Notes: generated by a model not told the origin, from the letters alone. DNA of 64,000 nucleotides from Acinetobacter schindleri CIP 107287 (GCF_000368625.1 NZ_KB849575.1:551202-615201), one strand, 5' to 3'. Positions 8,970-20,852 are shown, numbered from the stretch's first letter. Translations and numbers: made by a program.

Positions 8970-9381
8970 ATTATTGTTTAAATTTCCTTAAAGCAATCTA
9001 AACACAATAGAAAATATGAATGAAAAATGAGTGAATGATAGGTAATTCGACAAGTAAAATTTGGATCTAAAAAGAAAGAACAATAAAAGGATCCCCTAAA
9101 AAATGTTTTATTAACTTACTTTTTGCTCCTGCCATAATTTTTTTTATATACTGCCTATAATTTTTCAAATTCTGAATTTGAATGTGAACAAGATTTTAAA
9201 GTGATTCAATGTACTAAATCTAAGTTGGGTCAAAATTGGGTCAATGAATTTTTGTATTCTATAAAATTAATTTGAAATGAATAGGTTAGGTTTTGATTTT
9301 AATTAATGTCATCTCAAAAATAATAATTTAAGCTATTTAATTGATTCTAGTTTTTAATGTATTTCAATAAAAGTAAACTAG
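8970..9381. other. Gene-free AT-rich spacer
   Basis: About 410 bp with no convincing reading frame on either strand. It lies between the divergent front of the TonB receptor operon and the convergent end of vanP. It presumably holds the receptor promoter next to the Fur box; I see no further repeats or RNA signals. Confidence 0.6.
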
Positions 9382-9415
9382 GATCTGACACTACTCAAAA
9401 GAGTAGTGTCAGATC
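9382..9415 (-). terminator. Perfect 15-bp hairpin after vanP
   Basis: GATCTGACACTACTC at 9382-9396 and its exact complement at 9401-9415 with an AAAA loop. It lies 32 bp after the vanP stop. No long T-tract follows on the minus strand, so it may act as mRNA 3'-end protection as well as termination. Confidence 0.7.
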
Positions 9416-9446
9416 AAGACCTTTTATTTTTAAAATCAATTAAGAT

Positions 9447-10715
9447 TTATTTAAATTTCCAAGTGTAATCAATATTTACACGGGTTTCATTATCAGAGCG
9501 GAAAGCCATACCTTGTGCAGGCATATCATTACGATAATGACTGTAACGCGCGCGCAGGTTTAAGCCTTCAAGCTTACCTGTTGGAATGCGATAGCTTAAA
9601 TCAAAATCTAGTGCATCTTGTTCAAATTCTTCGCCCGGTAGATTTCTAATTTCAATATCCACTCCTTTACTATAACGGGTCATAAATTTAAGACCATTAA
9701 GTGTCGTGTCTTTAAAATCGTAGTCATAACGGACGTGGTAGACTTTTTCATTAATATTCGTAAAGTCAGCACTCATACTGTCTAGGAATACTGCAGGTTC
9801 AGCCCCTGCTAATGTAGGTAGGGCAGTATCACCAAACGATTGCATATAGCCAAGACTAAACGTGTGATTGCTACGATTCAAACCGAAGATCCCGCTGAAG
9901 TGCTGGTTCTCGATATCACCTGCAAGGGCATCACCTGAATCTTCACTCACGAACAAACGTAAATCAGATAGGAAATTACCGATGCCAATATCATGTTTGG
10001 TTTTTAGACCCAAGAAACTTTGTTGATATACATCATGTAAGTCTGCATGAAAAATTTGTGTCGCAATCTGATCATTTACCCTATATTCAGCCCCTAACAT
10101 ATGCAGGCCAGAAGATTCAGCAGTGGTGTTGAACCGTCCATTAGGATTACCTACTCGAATTTTTTCATAGTTAGTAGAATCTCGCTGGTTGACACGGTCT
10201 GTATAAAGGGCGTGAACCTTCAAGTTTTCTATTTCATTAAACTGGAGATGAGCACCACGATAGTTCTGCTGAAATAGACGGGCAGGGCTGGAAAATAATA
10301 CAGGAAACATCGGTGTTAATGTCCCTACATGTAAAGTCGAGTCCTGTACTTTTGCCTTGGCGGTCCAACGGATTTCACCATATTGGTCAGCACGCTTTCT
10401 GTCTTTGCCCACAGGTAATAAACCTGAAGCAGCATACTCATTGACACTATCACCCAATAAGTTAAAACCTGCTAGGCCCAGAATATCTACACCAAATCCG
10501 ACAACCCCTGGCGTATAACCAGAATTTGCTTTCAAGATAAAACCCTGTGCCCAGTCACGTGCTGCTGGAAAATCATCTCCACGCTTATAATCACGATCAA
10601 AATAGAAATTACGTGCTGTCAATGTGATCTGTGAATCATCAGTAAAACTGTTTGCAAACGCAGGAGCTAAAACTACAGGCGAAAGTATCCCCAAAAAGAT
10701 TGCAGAAAATCTCAT
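9447..10715 (-). CDS. vanP: OprD-family aromatic-acid porin (VanP-like)
   Basis: A 422-residue outer-membrane channel with a signal peptide ending APAFA, the OprD-family start motif (LTARNFYFDRD), and a C-terminal beta-signal ending in YTWKFK. OprD-type channels admit small carboxylates. The gene follows the MFS permease gene by 71 bp and probably shares its VanR-controlled promoter, matching the vanK-vanP pair described in ADP1. It is clearly related to the hca-linked porin at 25779, sharing the motifs FYFDRD and QGFILKA. The specific substrate, vanillate or protocatechuate, is inferred from context. Confidence 0.83.
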   Translation of the reverse strand: MRFSAIFLGILSPVVLAPAFANSFTDDSQITLTARNFYFDRDYKRGDDFPAARDWAQGFILKANSGYTPGVVGFGVDILGLAGFNLLGDSVNEYAASGLLPVGKDRKRADQYGEIRWTAKAKVQDSTLHVGTLTPMFPVLFSSPARLFQQNYRGAHLQFNEIENLKVHALYTDRVNQRDSTNYEKIRVGNPNGRFNTTAESSGLHMLGAEYRVNDQIATQIFHADLHDVYQQSFLGLKTKHDIGIGNFLSDLRLFVSEDSGDALAGDIENQHFSGIFGLNRSNHTFSLGYMQSFGDTALPTLAGAEPAVFLDSMSADFTNINEKVYHVRYDYDFKDTTLNGLKFMTRYSKGVDIEIRNLPGEEFEQDALDFDLSYRIPTGKLEGLNLRARYSHYRNDMPAQGMAFRSDNETRVNIDYTWKFK

Positions 10716-10740
10716 AATATTGTCCCTATATATTTAAATA

Positions 10741-10763
10741 GAGCTGAACTTCATGTTCAGCTC
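10741..10763 (-). other. Intercistronic hairpin between vanK and vanP
   Basis: GAGCTGAAC and GTTCAGCTC form a perfect 9-bp stem around a 5-nt loop. It lacks a T-tract and lies within the presumed vanKP transcript, so mRNA stabilisation or processing is more likely than full termination. Confidence 0.6.
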
Positions 10764-10786
10764 ATCATAATGAAGCGATAAAAGTG

Positions 10787-12136
10787 TTATGAACTTACAG
10801 TTGAGCTTTGGAAATTCAGTTGAGCTGCGTGTTTATTTTGTAATTTTGACAGGCTTAGAACAGTCATAATCGCAAGAACAAAAGCACCCGCATAATAGCC
10901 ATACAGGGTAAGGGAAGAAATACCGCCGTCTAAGAATGCACCAGCAACCAATGGTGATAAAATTCCACCAATACGACCAAAACCAATTGCAGAACCTACA
11001 CCGGTAGCACGAACATCTGCTTCATAAATTGATGGGGACATAGCATAAAGACCTGCCACACAGCCATTTGACAATACGCCCAGAAAAACAGATAGGATAA
11101 AGGCAATGGTAAGTGTGCTAGTACTATTCACAAAGAGCAGAATTAAAATAGCGGTTAATGCCAGGAAGGCAGCTTGAACATAGAATATACGTACACGTGC
11201 ACTGATGAGACCAATTAGGGCTGCACCAAACATCCCTCCCGCACTGATCAGTACACCTGCAGTCACCCCTTGTTCAGTCGTCATGCCATTTGCAGACAAG
11301 ATTTTTGGTGTCCAGCTCATTACGAAGTAGAAGCCAAACATCACGAAGAAGAAACTTAACCAAAGAAAAATAGTTTGTAAGCCAAGACCAGCAGTGAATA
11401 ATTTGGCAATTCCTATTTTAGGCTGTGCTGTATTATGGATACCTTCAGGAAGCTGAGGAATACGAGTTAAACCAATACGTTGGCAGAGATGATTAATACG
11501 ATCCAAAGCATTTTTTGGCTGTTTGACCAGCAGGTAGTCAAGTGATTCAGGTAAAGTGAAGTATGCCACCACCAGCATTAACATGGTCGTTAAGCCACCT
11601 GCAAGGAACACAGAACGCCAGCCGAAATGGCTGATCAAAGCAATTGCGATCATACCGCCAATAGTTGCACCAATTGCATATCCAGTGGACTGCAAACTTA
11701 CCGCCAGGCTTCTCCAGCGTAAAGATGCATATTCACTGGCAATCACATTACTGCTCGCTAAAATACCACCAATCCCCAGACCAGTAATAAAACGCATAAT
11801 ACCGAGTTGAGTTGCATTCTGTACTAGTGAAGCAGCAATCATGCTGACACCACTAATGAGTAGACAAAGCAGGATTAATGGGCGACGACCAATTTTGTCT
11901 GCCCAAGGTGCCAGGAATATAGAACCAGCCCCCATACCAAATAGACCAGCACTTAATAAAGCACCTAATTGCGCACCTGTAAGTCCCCATTCAGCTGATA
12001 CCGATGATGCAGTGAATGCCATCACCAACACATCGAAGCCATCGATGACATTTAAAAAAACACAGATACCGATAACAAACCACTGATATCTATTCATGGT
12101 TTTGTTATTCATTTCCTCACGAGGGTTCTGAACCAT
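10787..12136 (-). CDS. vanK: MFS aromatic acid:H+ symporter (AAHS family, VanK-like)
   Basis: A 449-residue, 12-helix permease of the aromatic acid:H+ symporter family. The first helix carries the family IDGFD motif (about 31-35) and the loop between helices 2 and 3 has the MFS signature ADKIGRRP. The start at 12136 is preceded by GGAGAAAG at good spacing; an alternative ATG lies eight codons inside. Two VanR-type sites lie about 200-270 bp upstream, so vanillate induction is expected. No pcaK lies in the pca operon, so this carrier may also serve protocatechuate and 4-hydroxybenzoate uptake, as VanK does in ADP1. Substrate assignment rests on context. Confidence 0.82.
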   Translation of the reverse strand: MVQNPREEMNNKTMNRYQWFVIGICVFLNVIDGFDVLVMAFTASSVSAEWGLTGAQLGALLSAGLFGMGAGSIFLAPWADKIGRRPLILLCLLISGVSMIAASLVQNATQLGIMRFITGLGIGGILASSNVIASEYASLRWRSLAVSLQSTGYAIGATIGGMIAIALISHFGWRSVFLAGGLTTMLMLVVAYFTLPESLDYLLVKQPKNALDRINHLCQRIGLTRIPQLPEGIHNTAQPKIGIAKLFTAGLGLQTIFLWLSFFFVMFGFYFVMSWTPKILSANGMTTEQGVTAGVLISAGGMFGAALIGLISARVRIFYVQAAFLALTAILILLFVNSTSTLTIAFILSVFLGVLSNGCVAGLYAMSPSIYEADVRATGVGSAIGFGRIGGILSPLVAGAFLDGGISSLTLYGYYAGAFVLAIMTVLSLSKLQNKHAAQLNFQSSTVSS

Positions 12137-12340
12137 TTACTTTCTCCATGGATTTAGACACCTATCGCGGGGATATGAACCTATCAACGAATATCAATAA
12201 TTGATTCATTTAATCAGCCCTACCTAGCCCTTAGGTGTCATCCTAGTAATGTTTTTAATATGTTCATCGCACCAAAACCCGTCCATGTTTTGTTGCTGAA
12301 GTTTTAATCAGCAAATCTGCGATATGCAAAATGTAGCATT

Positions 12341-12352
12341 ATTGGATCCAAA
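12341..12352. promoter_or_regulatory. VanR-type operator 1 upstream of vanKP
   Basis: ATTGGATCCAAA matches the ATTGGATCCAAT palindrome at 11 of 12 positions. The same element is perfect before vanA. It lies in the 413-bp region 12137-12549 between the vanK start and the pobR end, which contains no gene. Confidence 0.75.
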
Positions 12353-12393
12353 TTCAAGCATAAAATAAATGTTTTAATCGTTTTTATGGATTA

Positions 12394-12405
12394 ATTGGAT
12401 CCACA
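12394..12405. promoter_or_regulatory. VanR-type operator 2 upstream of vanKP
   Basis: ATTGGATCCACA, 10 of 12 matches, 53 bp from operator 1. The paired arrangement repeats at vanA with 63 bp spacing, one helical turn more. Confidence 0.65.
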
Positions 12406-12549
12406 GATCCTAGGAAATCATTGAATAATCAAGTGAAATACTAGGAATTAAAAAGTATGAATACAGGCATTCATTTTGTAAAAAACAATATGCATGATCA
12501 ATTACTCAGCATATAAAACATAAATGAGTATAGAAATCATGCAATATCA

Positions 12550-14707
<2,158 letters not shown>

Positions 14708-14753
14708 GTGCAAATTTAAAGACTTTTGTTATTTAAATCTGCGCTAGATTCAA

Positions 14754-14791
14754 AACACATCGAGTTCATTTGAGCTCGATGTGTTTTTTTA
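14754..14791 (+). terminator. pobA rho-independent terminator
   Basis: AACACATCGAG (14754-14764) pairs with CTCGATGTGTT (14775-14785), followed by a T-run. It lies between the convergent pobA and pcaU genes. Confidence 0.85.
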
Positions 14792-14844
14792 TTTTAGAGA
14801 AAAGGTATTCATTTACAACATTCACATTCTATCTAGAAAATGGC

Positions 14845-15669
14845 TTAAACAAATTGACGGAATTCACGCGCTGTTTGTTGTAGTAAAGGCAAAATATGCT
14901 GTTGTAAATATTCTTTACTGGTACGTCCAGTAGGAGATACGATATTTAAAGCAGCAACCACATCGGCACGGTGATTATAAATTGGAACTGCGAGCGCATG
15001 AACACCAAGTTCATGCTCTTCTGCTGAATAGCAAAATTCATCAGCACGAATTTGCTGTAATAGAGCTAAAAATGCCTGATTATCTGTATAGGTGTATTTG
15101 GTCAGTGATTTTAAAGGATATTGCTCAAGCCATTCTTGCTGTGACTCAGGACCTAAATAACTCAATAAAACTTTTCCTGCTGAAGTAGCATGCGCGGGTA
15201 ACCGATTACCGAGATGTAAGCCATAAGGATTGACTCGATCAGTTTGTTGATGGGCGGCACTACGCGCGATGGTAATCGCCTCAAAACCATCCAAGACCAT
15301 CACAGAGTAAATTAATGAAGTTTGCTGGGTCAGTAAATTAAGAAGTGGTTGAGCAATCTTGGGTAACTGTGCTCCACTCAGATAAGCCCCTGAAAATTTA
15401 AGTACTTTGGGACTCAAAGAATAAAAATGTCCATCAAAATCTAAATAACCAAGATATTCCAGTGTCAGTAAATGACGACGTGCAGCAGCTCGTGTAAGTC
15501 CTGTCTTTTCAGCTGCCATACTAACGTTTAAACGATATCGATCATTGGCAAAGCAATCCAGAATCGCCAGCCCCTTACTTACTCCAGCAATAAAATCCTC
15601 ATGACGAATTATTTTTTTATTTTCAGGATTCTGGATCAGCTGATCGCGGGCACCGTTATTGATTGTCAT
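14845..15669 (-). CDS. pcaU: IclR-family regulator of the pca operon (PcaU)
   Basis: A 274-residue IclR protein, divergent from pcaIJFBDCHG. The winged helix (about 38-95, VSMAAEKTGLTRAAARRH) and the effector domain (about 105-270, with RSAAHQQTDRVNPYGLHLG) closely match ADP1 PcaU, which activates the pca operon with protocatechuate and represses it without. Start MTINNGARD is preceded by AAGGAATTGAC on the minus strand. Candidate operator lies about 80-120 bp upstream of its start. Closely related to PobR in this window. Confidence 0.92.
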   Translation of the reverse strand: MTINNGARDQLIQNPENKKIIRHEDFIAGVSKGLAILDCFANDRYRLNVSMAAEKTGLTRAAARRHLLTLEYLGYLDFDGHFYSLSPKVLKFSGAYLSGAQLPKIAQPLLNLLTQQTSLIYSVMVLDGFEAITIARSAAHQQTDRVNPYGLHLGNRLPAHATSAGKVLLSYLGPESQQEWLEQYPLKSLTKYTYTDNQAFLALLQQIRADEFCYSAEEHELGVHALAVPIYNHRADVVAALNIVSPTGRTSKEYLQQHILPLLQQTAREFRQFV

Positions 15670-15750
15670 GTCAATTCCTTAATCTTCATATATTAATTCA
15701 CTCACTATTTTTACAGTTGCTTTATTCAATTCTGAGAATTAATAAAATTT

Positions 15751-15789
15751 TTGTTCGATCATCGTGCAATGATTATGTAAACCGTACAA
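15751..15789. promoter_or_regulatory. Candidate PcaU operator
   Basis: TTGTTCGATCATCGTGCAA (15751-15769) is an imperfect palindrome matching the pob palindrome at 16 of 19 positions. A third unit, ACCGTACAA (15781-15789), matches ATCGTGCAA at 7 of 9 positions exactly 20 bp downstream, the three-unit layout known for PcaU. Confidence 0.78.
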
Positions 15790-15953
15790 AACTATTTTTA
15801 AACCGTAGTCGAAAGCTTGGAATTTATCAAGAATAGATCACACAGAATCCTAAGGATTTTGGTTGGAATTTGTTCTCCGTCCAGAATGTGTTCAAACCAG
15901 AACCTTAGGTTCTCAAAATTTTTGTACTGAGTGGCAATACATGGAGTTATTTG

Positions 15954-16625
15954 ATGATCGATAAAAGTTCTGCCTCACTGGTCGAAGCACTTTCACAAAT
16001 CAAAGACGGATCTACCATCATGATCGGTGGTTTTGGTACTGCAGGTCAGCCTGCTGAGCTGATTGATGGTTTGATCAAACTTGGTGTGAAAGATCTGGTG
16101 ATCGTCAATAACAATGCCGGTAATGGCGACTACGGTCTGGCTAAATTACTCAAAGCTGGTGCAGTGCGTAAAATCATCTGCTCATTCCCGCGTCAGTCTG
16201 ATTCCTGGGTATTTGACGAATTGTACCGTGCAGGAAAAATCGAATTAGAACTGGTTCCTCAAGGTAACCTGGCATGCCGTATTCAGGCTGCAGGTATGGG
16301 CTTGGGTCCAATCTACACCCCGACTGGTTTTGGTACATTGCTGGCAGAAGGCAAACCAACCATGAACTATGAAGGCAAAGACTACGTTTTAGAAAACCCA
16401 ATTAAAGCTGACTTTGCTTTAATCAAAGCACAGCAAGGCGACCGTTGGGGTAACCTGGTTTACCGCAAATCTGCACGTAACTTTGGCCCAATCATGGCGA
16501 TGGCTGCCGATGTCACGATTGCACAAGTCTCTGAAGTGGTTGAGTTAGGTGCTTTAGATCCTGAACACATCATCACCCCGGGAATTTTTGTACAACATGT
16601 TGTACGAGTGAAACCTGCACAGTAA
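15954..16625 (+). CDS. pcaI: 3-oxoadipate CoA-transferase subunit A
   Basis: A 223-residue alpha subunit that moves CoA from succinyl-CoA to 3-oxoadipate together with PcaJ. The CoA-transferase family motif GGFGTAGQPAELIDG is near residues 23-37. Start chosen at ATG 15954, with GGAG 11 bases before it; an adjacent TTG at 15951 is less likely. First gene of the pca operon, about 185 bp from the candidate PcaU site. Confidence 0.94.
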   Translation: MIDKSSASLVEALSQIKDGSTIMIGGFGTAGQPAELIDGLIKLGVKDLVIVNNNAGNGDYGLAKLLKAGAVRKIICSFPRQSDSWVFDELYRAGKIELELVPQGNLACRIQAAGMGLGPIYTPTGFGTLLAEGKPTMNYEGKDYVLENPIKADFALIKAQQGDRWGNLVYRKSARNFGPIMAMAADVTIAQVSEVVELGALDPEHIITPGIFVQHVVRVKPAQ

Positions 16626-16646
16626 TCACGGATTAGGAGAAAAGAA

Positions 16647-17300
16647 ATGAGCTATAGCAAACTGACCCGTGACCAAATTGCTGAACGTGTTGCACAAGAC
16701 ATTCCAGACGGTGCTTATGTCAACCTTGGCATTGGCTTGCCAACCAAAATTTCGAACTACCTGCCTTCAGACAAAGACGTGTTCTTGCACTCTGAAAATG
16801 GCTTATTGGCTTTCGGTCCGCCACCTACAAAAGGTGAAGAAGATCCTGAGCTGATCAACGCAGGTAAAGAATATGTGACCTTGCTGGAAGGCGGTGCTTA
16901 CTTCCATCACGGTGATTCATTCGCGATGATGCGTGGCGGTCACTTAGACATCGCGGTACTGGGTGCATTCCAAGTGGCTGAAAATGGCGACCTGGCTAAC
17001 TGGCATACTGGCGCACCGGATGCGATTCCTGCGGTAGGTGGTGCAATGGACTTGGCCGTAGGTGCGAAAAAAGTCTTTATTACGACCGATCACGTGACTA
17101 AAAAAGGCGAACCGAAGATTGTCGCTGAACTGACTTATCCTGCAACAGGCTTGAAATGTGTAGACCGTATTTATACCGACCTGTGCGTGATTGACGTGAC
17201 AGATGAAGGCATGAAAGTGATTGAGAAAGTCGAAGGGCTGTCATTTGAAGAATTGCAGTCGATGACGGATGCAAAACTAGTTGATGCGACTCAAAATTAA
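16647..17300 (+). CDS. pcaJ: 3-oxoadipate CoA-transferase subunit B
   Basis: A 217-residue beta subunit with the catalytic glutamate in HSENGLLAFGP (about residues 49-59) that forms the covalent CoA thioester. It starts 21 bp after pcaI with an AGGAGA site, consistent with equal expression of the two subunits. It is followed by a palindromic intergenic repeat rather than directly by pcaF. Confidence 0.94.
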   Translation: MSYSKLTRDQIAERVAQDIPDGAYVNLGIGLPTKISNYLPSDKDVFLHSENGLLAFGPPPTKGEEDPELINAGKEYVTLLEGGAYFHHGDSFAMMRGGHLDIAVLGAFQVAENGDLANWHTGAPDAIPAVGGAMDLAVGAKKVFITTDHVTKKGEPKIVAELTYPATGLKCVDRIYTDLCVIDVTDEGMKVIEKVEGLSFEELQSMTDAKLVDATQN

Positions 17301-17305
17301 TTTAT

Positions 17306-17407
17306 AAATCCTCCCTAAGTCCCTCCTTTAATAAAGCAGGGACTTCCACCCTTTTTTCTTGAGGGGATTACTCCTCCCTTTAGTAAAGGGAGGTTGGGAG
17401 GGATTCA
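17306..17407. repeat. Palindromic intergenic repeat inside the pca operon
   Basis: About 100 bp between pcaJ and pcaF made of two foldable units: AATCCTCCCTAAGTCCCTCC with its partial complement AGGGACTT, and CTCCCTTTAGTAAAGGGAG flanked by GGGAGGGATT. The outer ends AATCCTCCC and GGGAGGGATT are inverted. Such CCTCCC/GGGAGG palindromes resemble dispersed intergenic repeats; no second copy is in this window. Confidence 0.65.
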
Positions 17408-17427
17408 AAGATTTGGAAAGTAAAAAT

Positions 17428-18633
17428 ATGAAAAACGCATACATCATTGATGCCATCCGTACCCCATTCGGCCGTTATGCCGGTGGACTGGCAGCTGTCC
17501 GTGCAGATGACCTGGGTGCGCTGCCAATTAAAGCATTGATGGAACGTAACCCAAGTGTGAACTGGGAACAGGTCGATGATGTGATCTATGGCTGTGCCAA
17601 CCAGGCCGGTGAAGACAACCGTAACGTGGGTCGTATGTCGGCTCTCTTAGCCGGTTTACCGTACCAAGTGCCTGCAACGACAATTAACCGTCTATGTGGT
17701 TCATCGCTGGATGCGATTGCGATTGCAGCACGTACCATTAAAGCGGGCGAAGCAGAACTGATTATTGCCGGTGGTGTAGAAAGCATGTCGCGTGCTCCAT
17801 TCGTGATGGGCAAGTCAGAAACGGCTTACGGTCGTAGTCAAAAGATTGAAGACACCACCATGGGCTGGCGTTTCATTAACCCGAAACTGAAAGAAATGTA
17901 CGGCGTAGAAACCATGCCGCAAACGGCAGAAAATGTCGCTGAACAGTTCGGGATCAACCGTGCCGATCAGGACAAATTTGCCTTGACCAGCCAACAACGT
18001 ACAGCTGCAGCGCAAGCCAAAGGTTTCTTTGATAAAGAAATCATTCCGGTGGTGATTCCACAACGTAAAGGCAATCCGGTGGTCGTGGATAAAGATGAAC
18101 ATCCACGTGCGTCTACCACTGCAGAAGCGTTGGCAAAACTGAAACCTGTGGTAAAAGCAGACGGTACGGTAACGGCGGGTAATGCATCTGGTATTAACGA
18201 TGGTGCGGCTGCTCTACTGATTGCTTCTGATGAAGCGGTTGCTCAACACGGCTTAAAACCACGTGCCAAAATTATTGGCTCAACAGTTGTGGGTGTTGAA
18301 CCACGCATCATGGGCTTTGGTCCAGCACCTGCCATCAAGAAACTATTGGCGCAAACTGGTCTGACTTTAGAGCAGATGGATGTGATTGAGCTGAATGAAG
18401 CTTTTGCTGCTCAAGCTTTGGCATGTACACGTGACTTGGGTATAGAGGACGGTTCAGAGAAAGTCAATCCGAACGGTGGTGCAATTGCTTTGGGTCATCC
18501 ACTCGGTGCATCTGGTGCACGTCTGGTGACGACTGCACTGAACCAGCTGGAACAGACTGGTGGTCAATACGCTCTATGTTCAATGTGTATTGGTGTCGGT
18601 CAAGGCATCGCTTTGATTATTGAACATGTATAA
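17428..18633 (+). CDS. pcaF: 3-oxoadipyl-CoA thiolase
   Basis: A 401-residue thiolase that cleaves 3-oxoadipyl-CoA to succinyl-CoA and acetyl-CoA. The nucleophilic cysteine is in [11 protein letters not shown] (about residue 90), the histidine in [19 protein letters not shown], and the second cysteine in SMCIGVGQG near the end. The frame extends upstream to 17359 through the intergenic repeat; I chose ATG 17428 ([16 protein letters not shown]) with GGAAAG before it, matching the family N-terminus. Confidence 0.95.
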   Translation: MKNAYIIDAIRTPFGRYAGGLAAVRADDLGALPIKALMERNPSVNWEQVDDVIYGCANQAGEDNRNVGRMSALLAGLPYQVPATTINRLCGSSLDAIAIAARTIKAGEAELIIAGGVESMSRAPFVMGKSETAYGRSQKIEDTTMGWRFINPKLKEMYGVETMPQTAENVAEQFGINRADQDKFALTSQQRTAAAQAKGFFDKEIIPVVIPQRKGNPVVVDKDEHPRASTTAEALAKLKPVVKADGTVTAGNASGINDGAAALLIASDEAVAQHGLKPRAKIIGSTVVGVEPRIMGFGPAPAIKKLLAQTGLTLEQMDVIELNEAFAAQALACTRDLGIEDGSEKVNPNGGAIALGHPLGASGARLVTTALNQLEQTGGQYALCSMCIGVGQGIALIIEHV

Positions 18634-18637
18634 ATTT

Positions 18638-18684
18638 AAATACCTTTCATTTTTTGCTTAAAAACAAAACAATGAAAGGTATTT
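18638..18684 (+). other. Intercistronic hairpin between pcaF and pcaB
   Basis: AAATACCTTTCATT (18638-18651) and its exact complement (18671-18684) give a 14-bp stem with a 19-nt loop. No T-tract follows, and pcaB starts 27 bp later, so it is probably a processing or stability element inside the operon. Confidence 0.65.
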
Positions 18685-18711
18685 AAAACGAGTTAGAAAA
18701 AGGATATTCAA

Positions 18712-20064
18712 ATGAGCCAATTGTACGCAAGTCTATTTTACCAAACTGAGATCACTGCAATATTTAGTGATGAAGGGGTAGTGCGTTATATGTTGCAAGC
18801 AGAAGCAGCATTGGCTCAAGCTCAGGCAAAAGTGGGTGTGATTCCTGCTTCAGCGGCAGCAAATATTGTATACGTTGCCCAACAACAGGTGAATGAGATC
18901 ATTGACTTTACTGCGCTTGCAAGTACATCAGGACTTGCTGGAAACATTGCAATTCCCTTTGTGAAGCAATTGACGGCTGCCGTTAAAAAAGTTGATGAAG
19001 ATGCTTCACGCTATGTGCATTGGGGGGCGACAAGCCAAGATATTATTGATACGGCCTGTATTTTACAGTGTCGAGATGCCTTAGATATTATCGAAAAACA
19101 GTTGACGGTAGCTATTCATGTAACTCAGGTACTTACCGAACAATATCGTGATCAAGTCATGATTGGTCGGACATGGTTACAACAAGGTTTACCAATGACG
19201 TTCGGTCATAAAACTGCACGTTGGCTTTCAAGCTTACAGCGGGATTTTGAGCGTGTGCAAGCACTCAAACATGTTGCGCTCACTGCACAATTAGGTGGAG
19301 CTGTGGGCACACTTGCGTCACTTATTGATCAAGGCAGTGCAGTTGTAAAGGCGTTTGCAACAGAACTTCAACTCAATGTCCCGGATTGTACTTGGCATGG
19401 CGAACGTGATCGTATTGTGGAAATAACCCATGTGCTTGCCATAATTACAGGTAACTTGGGCAAGATGGCACGCGATTGGTCACTGATGATGCAAACCGAA
19501 ATTGCAGAAGTGTTTGAACCAAGCGGAGTAGGGCGTGGCGGATCATCGACGATGCCACATAAACGTAATCCTGTTGCAGCAGCATCAATTCTGGCAGCAG
19601 CCAATCGTGTCCCTGCACTCATGTCGAGTATCTATCAAAGTATGGTTCAGGAACATGAACGTAGTTTGGGGGCCTGGCATGCTGAGTGGCTAGCACTGCC
19701 TGAAATCTTCCAATTGTGTGCTGGTAGCCTGCAACGTGCGATAGAAGTTTTTGAGGGCCTGGAAGTACAGAAGGACAATATGTGCCGCAATCTAGAATGT
19801 ACTCAGGGCTTAATTATGGCAGAAGCCCTCATGATGTCCTTGGCACCAAAGTTAGGCCGACTCAATGCCCATCATGTGGTTGAAGCCGCATGTAAACAGG
19901 CAGTTGCTGAACAACGTCACTTATTAGATGTAGCACAAAATCATCCTGAAATTTTAGCTGTATTTAATTCGGAACAATTAAGCCAGATTTTTAATCCACA
20001 AAATTATTTAGGTAATACCCAGCAGCAGATCGATGCAGTATTGCAACGTGTTCAAGGAAAATAG
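18712..20064 (+). CDS. pcaB: 3-carboxy-cis,cis-muconate cycloisomerase
   Basis: A 450-residue member of the fumarase/aspartase superfamily that lactonises 3-carboxymuconate. The superfamily signature GSSTMPHKRNP is near residues 280-290, and a conserved HWGATSQDIIDTA region is near 103-115. AAGGATATTC precedes the start. It is followed after 5 bp by pcaD. Length is normal for the family. Confidence 0.94.
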   Translation: MSQLYASLFYQTEITAIFSDEGVVRYMLQAEAALAQAQAKVGVIPASAAANIVYVAQQQVNEIIDFTALASTSGLAGNIAIPFVKQLTAAVKKVDEDASRYVHWGATSQDIIDTACILQCRDALDIIEKQLTVAIHVTQVLTEQYRDQVMIGRTWLQQGLPMTFGHKTARWLSSLQRDFERVQALKHVALTAQLGGAVGTLASLIDQGSAVVKAFATELQLNVPDCTWHGERDRIVEITHVLAIITGNLGKMARDWSLMMQTEIAEVFEPSGVGRGGSSTMPHKRNPVAAASILAAANRVPALMSSIYQSMVQEHERSLGAWHAEWLALPEIFQLCAGSLQRAIEVFEGLEVQKDNMCRNLECTQGLIMAEALMMSLAPKLGRLNAHHVVEAACKQAVAEQRHLLDVAQNHPEILAVFNSEQLSQIFNPQNYLGNTQQQIDAVLQRVQGK

Positions 20065-20069
20065 TCATC

Positions 20070-20852
20070 ATGACACTTATCAATAATCGTAATGGCCAAC
20101 AATTGGCAGTTTACACTTTTGGTGATACCGCTCATCCAGCCCTTATTTTTTCGAACTCATTGGGTACAGATCACGGCATGTGGCAGGCTCAAGTCGTTGC
20201 ATTTGCTCAAGACTACTTTGTGATCTGTTATGACACCCGCGGTCATGGTAAAAGTGCGGTCATTGAAAATATCACGCTGAGCGACTTAGCTAATGATGTC
20301 ATTGATATTCTTGATCACTTCAAAGTTGAAAAAGCGCATTTTTGTGGTATTTCGATGGGCGGAATCACTGGTCTGCAATTGGGTTTAATCGCGCCACAGC
20401 GTTTCCTGAGTATTACCATTGCCAATTCAGCCGCGAAGATTGGACAAGCTGAAGCATGGTTATCACGTGCAGATGCGGTCGAAGAACAGGGATTGGCCGA
20501 TATTGTCAGCACAACACACACCCGGTGGTTCAGCAACAAATTTGATTATATCCACGATCGCCTTGCACAGCAGACCATTCAAAGTTTGTCGGTGACACCG
20601 CCGAAAGGCTATGCAGCATCGTGTCGTGCACTCGCTCAAGCTGACTTACGTGAACGGATTGCAATGATTCAAGTCCCTTGTCTGGCGCTATGCGGTGGAC
20701 TTGATCCTGTGACAACGGTGGCAGATGGCGAATTTATGCAAGCGCATATACCGAACTGTGAGATTGCGGTGCTAGATGCTTCACATTTATCAAATATTGA
20801 GGTTCCACAAGAATTTAACCAAGTCTTTGCAGAATTTATTGCAAAGCACTGA
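20070..20852 (+). CDS. pcaD: 3-oxoadipate enol-lactonase
   Basis: A 260-residue alpha/beta hydrolase that opens 3-oxoadipate enol-lactone. Catalytic serine in the nucleophile elbow FCGISMGGITG (about residue 95), aspartate in CGGLDPVT (about 213), histidine in DASHLSNIE (about 240). Starts 5 bp after pcaB. In ADP1 the next gene is the permease pcaK; here only 83 bp with a stem-loop separate pcaD from pcaC. Confidence 0.94.
   Translation: MTLINNRNGQQLAVYTFGDTAHPALIFSNSLGTDHGMWQAQVVAFAQDYFVICYDTRGHGKSAVIENITLSDLANDVIDILDHFKVEKAHFCGISMGGITGLQLGLIAPQRFLSITIANSAAKIGQAEAWLSRADAVEEQGLADIVSTTHTRWFSNKFDYIHDRLAQQTIQSLSVTPPKGYAASCRALAQADLRERIAMIQVPCLALCGGLDPVTTVADGEFMQAHIPNCEIAVLDASHLSNIEVPQEFNQVFAEFIAKH

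Noticed and set aside
9090..9097. GGATCC-containing motif as another VanR site
   Set aside because: The surrounding bases (AAAAGGATCCCCT) do not match ATTGGATCCAAT beyond the core six. Similar matches at 12786 and 34427 lie inside coding sequence.
12157..12239. Inverted GACACCTA/TAGGTGTC pair in the vanK leader
   Set aside because: Only 8 bp with a 67-bp separation; may occur by chance and has no matching partner elsewhere.
17359..17427. In-frame extension of pcaF
   Set aside because: It translates the palindromic intergenic repeat and is not part of the thiolase fold.
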